Source: Planctomycetota bacterium (GTDB lineage Bacteria > Planctomycetota > UBA1135 > UBA2386). Taken from it: a stretch of DNA of 64,000 nt. The number at the start of each line of letters is the position of its first letter. Position 1 is the first letter of the stretch. The stretch spans positions 1-64,000 of the forward strand of contig JAEUHR010000040.1 in NCBI GenBank assembly GCA_016794425.1, in the 5' to 3' direction. Of this stretch, positions 60,613 through 64,000 are shown piece after piece. The notes beneath the pieces are model-generated. The model worked only from the letters and a program-made list of their open reading frames with translations, searched no databases and was not told the origin of the DNA. The position numbers and the translations under genes were made by a program.

Positions 60613-61965
60613 TCAGCCCGCCGCGACCGCCGCGAGCCGCTCGCGCGCTGCGCGCAGCGACAGCACCCACTCCATGCTGAGCAGCTCGATCGCCCGCGCC
60701 GACGGGTCGCCCTCCATCGGCGCGAGCCACGACTCGGCGAGGCGCCGCGCCCGCCCGTGCAGGCCCTCGTAGCCGCCGATCAGCTCGTCGACCGACGCCA
60801 GCGCGGTCACGTTCGCCGGAATGCGCTCGGCGATGCGCAGCGGCACCTCGACGCCGGCCACGCCGGCCGCGGCCGCGACCGCGGCCCCGAGGCGCCGGAA
60901 CTCGGCGACGAGGCGCCCGAGCCGGAACCGGCGCAGCCGGTCGAACAGCTCGAACACGAAACCGACCACCAGCACGATCTGCGCGAAGCGCGACCACGGC
61001 ATCCAGTCGTGCACGACCGGCAGGTGCACGTCGACGAAGCCGGCACCACCAGCGGCGAAGTAGGACGCGGCGAGGTCGTGCATCGGCGCCGCCGCTTCCT
61101 CTTCGCCGGCCTGGTTCGCCGCGACGAGGCCGGGGAACGAGCGCTGCAGCAGGCGCAGGAACTCGACGACCTCGGAGCGGCGTGCGGCCTCGCCGCACAG
61201 CACGCCGAGCGGGAACTCGAGCACGCGCCGGTCGCCGCCGGGGATGCCGCGGGCGATGTCGATGCGCGACGCGGACACGGTGCCGGCGCGCGCGAACGGC
61301 ACCAGGTCCTGCAGCGCCTCGGACTCGGCGAACGACACGAGGTCGTTGTGCTGGTCGACCGCGGCGCGCACCAGCGGCGACTCGATCGACGCCAGCAGCG
61401 CGACGAAGTCGACCTCGCCGGCCCGCAGCCGCAGCAGTCCTTCCTGCAGCGAGCCCGGCACCAGCACGACGTCGAGCGCCGCCAGTTCGGGACCGCCGAG
61501 CAGCCGCTTGCCGACCGTGCTGGTCGCCGACCCGTCGGGCCCGATTGCGATCCGCTTGCCGGCCAGCTCGACGAGCCGGTTGACGTCGCGGCCGCGCGGC
61601 CCGATCAGCAGGAACGGCACGTGCACCGGCAGCCGCGCGACCAGATGCAGCCCGTCGAGCGCCGGCGCGCAGCCGATCGGCACGATGCAGAACGGCACCC
61701 GGCCCGCGCGCACCTCGGCCACGGCCTCGGCCGGGCCGACCGTCGTGACGTCGTCGATCGTCGCGCCGGCCGCAGCCGACACGCGCGCCACCTGCGCGAC
61801 CGCGCGGCTCGACTCGGCCTCGGGGATGCCGGTCGCGACCGTCAGGTGCACGCCGGCGAGGCCGTCACCGGTGCGGAAGCACAGGAGGATCGCGAGGAGG
61901 AGTGCGGGGACCAGCGCCGCGAACGACCACCGCAACCAACGCCAACGCGGCGTGAGGCTCTTCAT
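60613..61965 (-). CDS. TAXI-type solute-binding protein with C-terminal membrane segment
   Basis: 450 residues. An N-terminal membrane anchor (about 12-30, SFAALVPALLLAILLCF) precedes a TAXI TRAP-transporter-type binding fold: VHLTVATGIPEAESSRAVA, LVELAGKRIAIGPDGSATS, and DVVLVPGSLQEGLLRLRAGEVDFVAL. A second membrane segment (FAQIVLVVGFVFELFDRL) at about 325 and a long helical cytoplasmic tail follow, longer than standard TAXI receptors. No DctQM permease gene is adjacent. It could act as a sensor-like binding protein rather than as part of a transporter. Confidence 0.8.
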   Translation of the reverse strand: MKSLTPRWRWLRWSFAALVPALLLAILLCFRTGDGLAGVHLTVATGIPEAESSRAVAQVARVSAAAGATIDDVTTVGPAEAVAEVRAGRVPFCIVPIGCAPALDGLHLVARLPVHVPFLLIGPRGRDVNRLVELAGKRIAIGPDGSATSTVGKRLLGGPELAALDVVLVPGSLQEGLLRLRAGEVDFVALLASIESPLVRAAVDQHNDLVSFAESEALQDLVPFARAGTVSASRIDIARGIPGGDRRVLEFPLGVLCGEAARRSEVVEFLRLLQRSFPGLVAANQAGEEEAAAPMHDLAASYFAAGGAGFVDVHLPVVHDWMPWSRFAQIVLVVGFVFELFDRLRRFRLGRLVAEFRRLGAAVAAAAGVAGVEVPLRIAERIPANVTALASVDELIGGYEGLHGRARRLAESWLAPMEGDPSARAIELLSMEWVLSLRAARERLAAVAAG

Positions 61966-62007
61966 GGGGTCACGGGTACTGGCCGCGCTGTCGGATGCAA
62001 GTGGGCG

Positions 62008-64000
62008 CTACAGAGTCTCGATGCCGAGCGACACGAGGTAGTCGAAGGTGTCGTCGTAGAACTCGGGCAACCGCGTCGGGTCCGCGGCATCGCCGGGCGG
62101 AACGAAGATCGCCATGCCTTGCCTCGCGCGAGTCAGCAGGACGCGATAGGCGTTCACGAGGTAGCGCTGGTGATCGATGTGGTTCACGTTCTTCCACCGG
62201 CTGCCGTGGAACTTGCGATGCAGCCAGCGAGCCCCCGACCGCCGCAGGTCCGCGTCCCAGGTCACACACGCCCAGTCGAGTTCGAGTCCCTGCACCTGGA
62301 ACTCCGTCGCTGCATCCTCGAGGTAGAACGACGAACGCGTGTCGTCACGCTCGTTCAAGAACCACTGCACGGGATCGACCTTGGTGCGGACGTCGATCGC
62401 ATGCGGCTTCAGTCGTTCCGCCTGCGACGACGCGACGAGACCGTAACGCTCCGAGCCCCGCGCATGGAACCGGACCCAGTCCTTGGCCCGCTGCAAGTCG
62501 CGTGTGACGACGAGCGGATACCGTGCCCGCATTTCTCCATACAGCCGCCGCGCGCTGCTGACGTCGAAGTCGAGGATCGCCTTCACGAACGACGACACGC
62601 GCTCCGCGCGAAACGACCGCATCGACACCGCGAGGTGCAGGTCCTCGGACCACGTCACGTGCGGCCGAGCAGCGATCGACTCGATCGCGGCACCGGCTCC
62701 GTACTCGGCGTCCGTGAGCCGCGGCGAGACGAAGATCCGCCACTGCGGGAAGCGCTCACGCACGGCATCGATCCACGCATGGATGCCGGCTTCCCCGACG
62801 TGTATCTCCTGGCCACCGCCGACGAGACAGATCGCGACAGCCCAGTCGGGTCGCCGGTCCATGTAGGAGAGCTGGAACTCCGGCTCGGACATCGTGAAGT
62901 CGGGCCGCCCCTTCTTCAACTTCATGAAGGTCGCGGTCTTCTCGCGGTTCCACGCGCGCTGCGCCTCGTCGAACACCACGACGTGATCCACCGGCGGCGC
63001 ATCGGAACGCAGCCCCTCGTCCCGGAACTGGTGCACGTTCTGCAGGAACGGCTTCACGCGCTGGAGGATCGCCCCCTTGCGTTCGCGTTCACCCTGCTGC
63101 CGCAGTCGCTCGTACTCGTCACGCGTGAGCGCCTCCCGGAGAACGGCGATCAACGGTCCGTTGCCCGACAGGTAGACCGCGTGCGTCGGGTCCTCCTCGA
63201 CTGCGCGGCGATGCCGCGTCGCGACGTCGAGGCCGACCAGCGTCTTGCCCGCGCCTGGAACACCGGTGACGAAGACGATCGCCTTCCACGAGTTGCGCTG
63301 CGCATCCCGGATGATCTGCTCGACGGTGCGCGACGTGACCGCGAGGTTCTTCGCGCCCGCGTCACTGCGCGAGATCGCCGCGACGGAATGCCGCGCATAG
63401 AGCGCCTGCGCTGCCTGCACGATCGTCGGCGTCGGGTGGTAGGGAGCACGCGCCCAGGCTTCTCCATCGATGGGCGATCCACCCGCGCTCGCGATCGCTT
63501 CGCCGATCGCCGCTCGCAACGTCGACGGACTGCCTCGGCGCGGGGACCGCACGCCGTCGCGGTGCGGGGGATCCCACGTCGCATCGGCGTGACTCGCCTC
63601 CGTTGCGACGAGGATCGGGAAGATCGGTGCGTCGTGCGAACCGCGATGGAAGTTCTTCAGGTCGAGCGCGTAGTCCCAGGCCTGCTCGTAGTCCGCGCGC
63701 AGATGATCTTCGGCGCCGACCTTGAACTCGATCGGCACGATCGCGGCACCTGCGATCAGCACGGCGTCGATGCGTGATCCGAGACGCGGCACGTCGAACT
63801 CGAGGCACAACCAACCGTCGACGTCGGCGAGAGCGGCGCGAAGCAGCGTGATCTGTTCTTCCCACGCTCGCCGCTGCGGTTCGTCGATGGCGAACGGACC
63901 AGCGCGCGTCAGCGCACCAACGACTTCGTTCGTCGACGATGCCACGAACTGCGAAACCCTCGCGCCGTACCAGGCGGCGGAGTGAGTCGGGTTCGTGGCA
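62008..64000 (-). CDS. DUF2075 nuclease/helicase-like protein (5' end beyond right edge)
   Basis: At least 663 residues. An N-terminal PD-(D/E)XK nuclease-like signature (IDAVLIAGAAIVPIEFKVG) is followed by a P-loop ATPase/helicase of the DUF2075 type: Walker A GVPGAGKT, Walker B VVVFDEAQR, and the C-terminal helicase motif VNAYRVLLTRARQG. A GTG at 63945 is available, but the frame stays open upstream and reads SAAWYGARVSQF then VASSTNEVV, resembling the usual N-terminus of this family. I therefore treat the gene as running off the window. It may act in DNA processing or defence; the substrate is unknown. Confidence 0.85.
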   Translation of the reverse strand, partial: ATNPTHSAAWYGARVSQFVASSTNEVVGALTRAGPFAIDEPQRRAWEEQITLLRAALADVDGWLCLEFDVPRLGSRIDAVLIAGAAIVPIEFKVGAEDHLRADYEQAWDYALDLKNFHRGSHDAPIFPILVATEASHADATWDPPHRDGVRSPRRGSPSTLRAAIGEAIASAGGSPIDGEAWARAPYHPTPTIVQAAQALYARHSVAAISRSDAGAKNLAVTSRTVEQIIRDAQRNSWKAIVFVTGVPGAGKTLVGLDVATRHRRAVEEDPTHAVYLSGNGPLIAVLREALTRDEYERLRQQGERERKGAILQRVKPFLQNVHQFRDEGLRSDAPPVDHVVVFDEAQRAWNREKTATFMKLKKGRPDFTMSEPEFQLSYMDRRPDWAVAICLVGGGQEIHVGEAGIHAWIDAVRERFPQWRIFVSPRLTDAEYGAGAAIESIAARPHVTWSEDLHLAVSMRSFRAERVSSFVKAILDFDVSSARRLYGEMRARYPLVVTRDLQRAKDWVRFHARGSERYGLVASSQAERLKPHAIDVRTKVDPVQWFLNERDDTRSSFYLEDAATEFQVQGLELDWACVTWDADLRRSGARWLHRKFHGSRWKNVNHIDHQRYLVNAYRVLLTRARQGMAIFVPPGDAADPTRLPEFYDDTFDYLVSLGIETL

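Overview
The window is about 70% GC and encodes the proteome of a free-living, Gram-negative-type heterotroph. I infer Planctomycetota (a marine or sediment lineage) from several traits: many secreted proteins and lipoproteins of unknown function, secreted proteins ending in a roughly 120-residue C-terminal domain rich in Gly, Pro and hydrophobic residues, an FGE-sulfatase-type lipoprotein, VIT/VWA proteins, and tightly packed genes with 4-nt ATGA/GTGA overlaps. No rRNA, tRNA, CRISPR array, transposase or phage gene was seen, so this looks like ordinary chromosome.

Layout. 1-3300: speA (cut by the left edge) and glyA, divergent around a 300-nt spacer with several inverted repeats. 3300-10660: two coupled lipoproteins, a secreted thioredoxin-fold protein, an ArsR/SRPBCC pair behind an AT-rich promoter, a Clp N-domain/dipeptidase E fusion, and an M28 peptidase. 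10670-16610 (minus): a four-gene coupled operon of two VWA proteins, a response regulator and a histidine kinase. 16750-20370: a membrane protein/HTH pair, then a large protein built of about seven degenerate repeats of roughly 90 residues. 20480-26280 (minus): secreted subtilase, FGE-type lipoprotein, and an RCC1-repeat protein with visibly lower GC. 27027-31200: a probable selenoprotein with an in-frame TGA, then hflK-hflC-chrA. 31270-33500: a monooxygenase/Old Yellow Enzyme fusion. 33540-41500: an exopolysaccharide cluster (export lipoprotein, O-antigen-ligase-like protein, polyprenyl-phosphate sugar transferase, glycosyltransferases). 41500-50390: peptidases and housekeeping genes (rarA, an rRNA methyltransferase, DUF72), a fasciclin lipoprotein, and a peroxiredoxin with a histone-H1-like tail. 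50500-57650: a four-gene multiheme cytochrome locus. 57700-64000: small enzymes, a TAXI-type binding protein, and a nuclease/helicase-like DUF2075 protein that runs off the right edge.

The most interesting system is the cytochrome locus. A membrane-anchored NapC-like cytochrome, a putative outer-membrane beta-barrel, a 13-heme-motif cytochrome and a decaheme OmcA/MtrC-type lipoprotein lie in order on one strand. This is the part list of an extracellular electron conduit (a CymA-MtrA-MtrB-MtrC analogue). The second is the probable selenocysteine-containing thioredoxin-fold protein at 27027-28151, where a TGA interrupts one continuous reading frame at the expected redox position.
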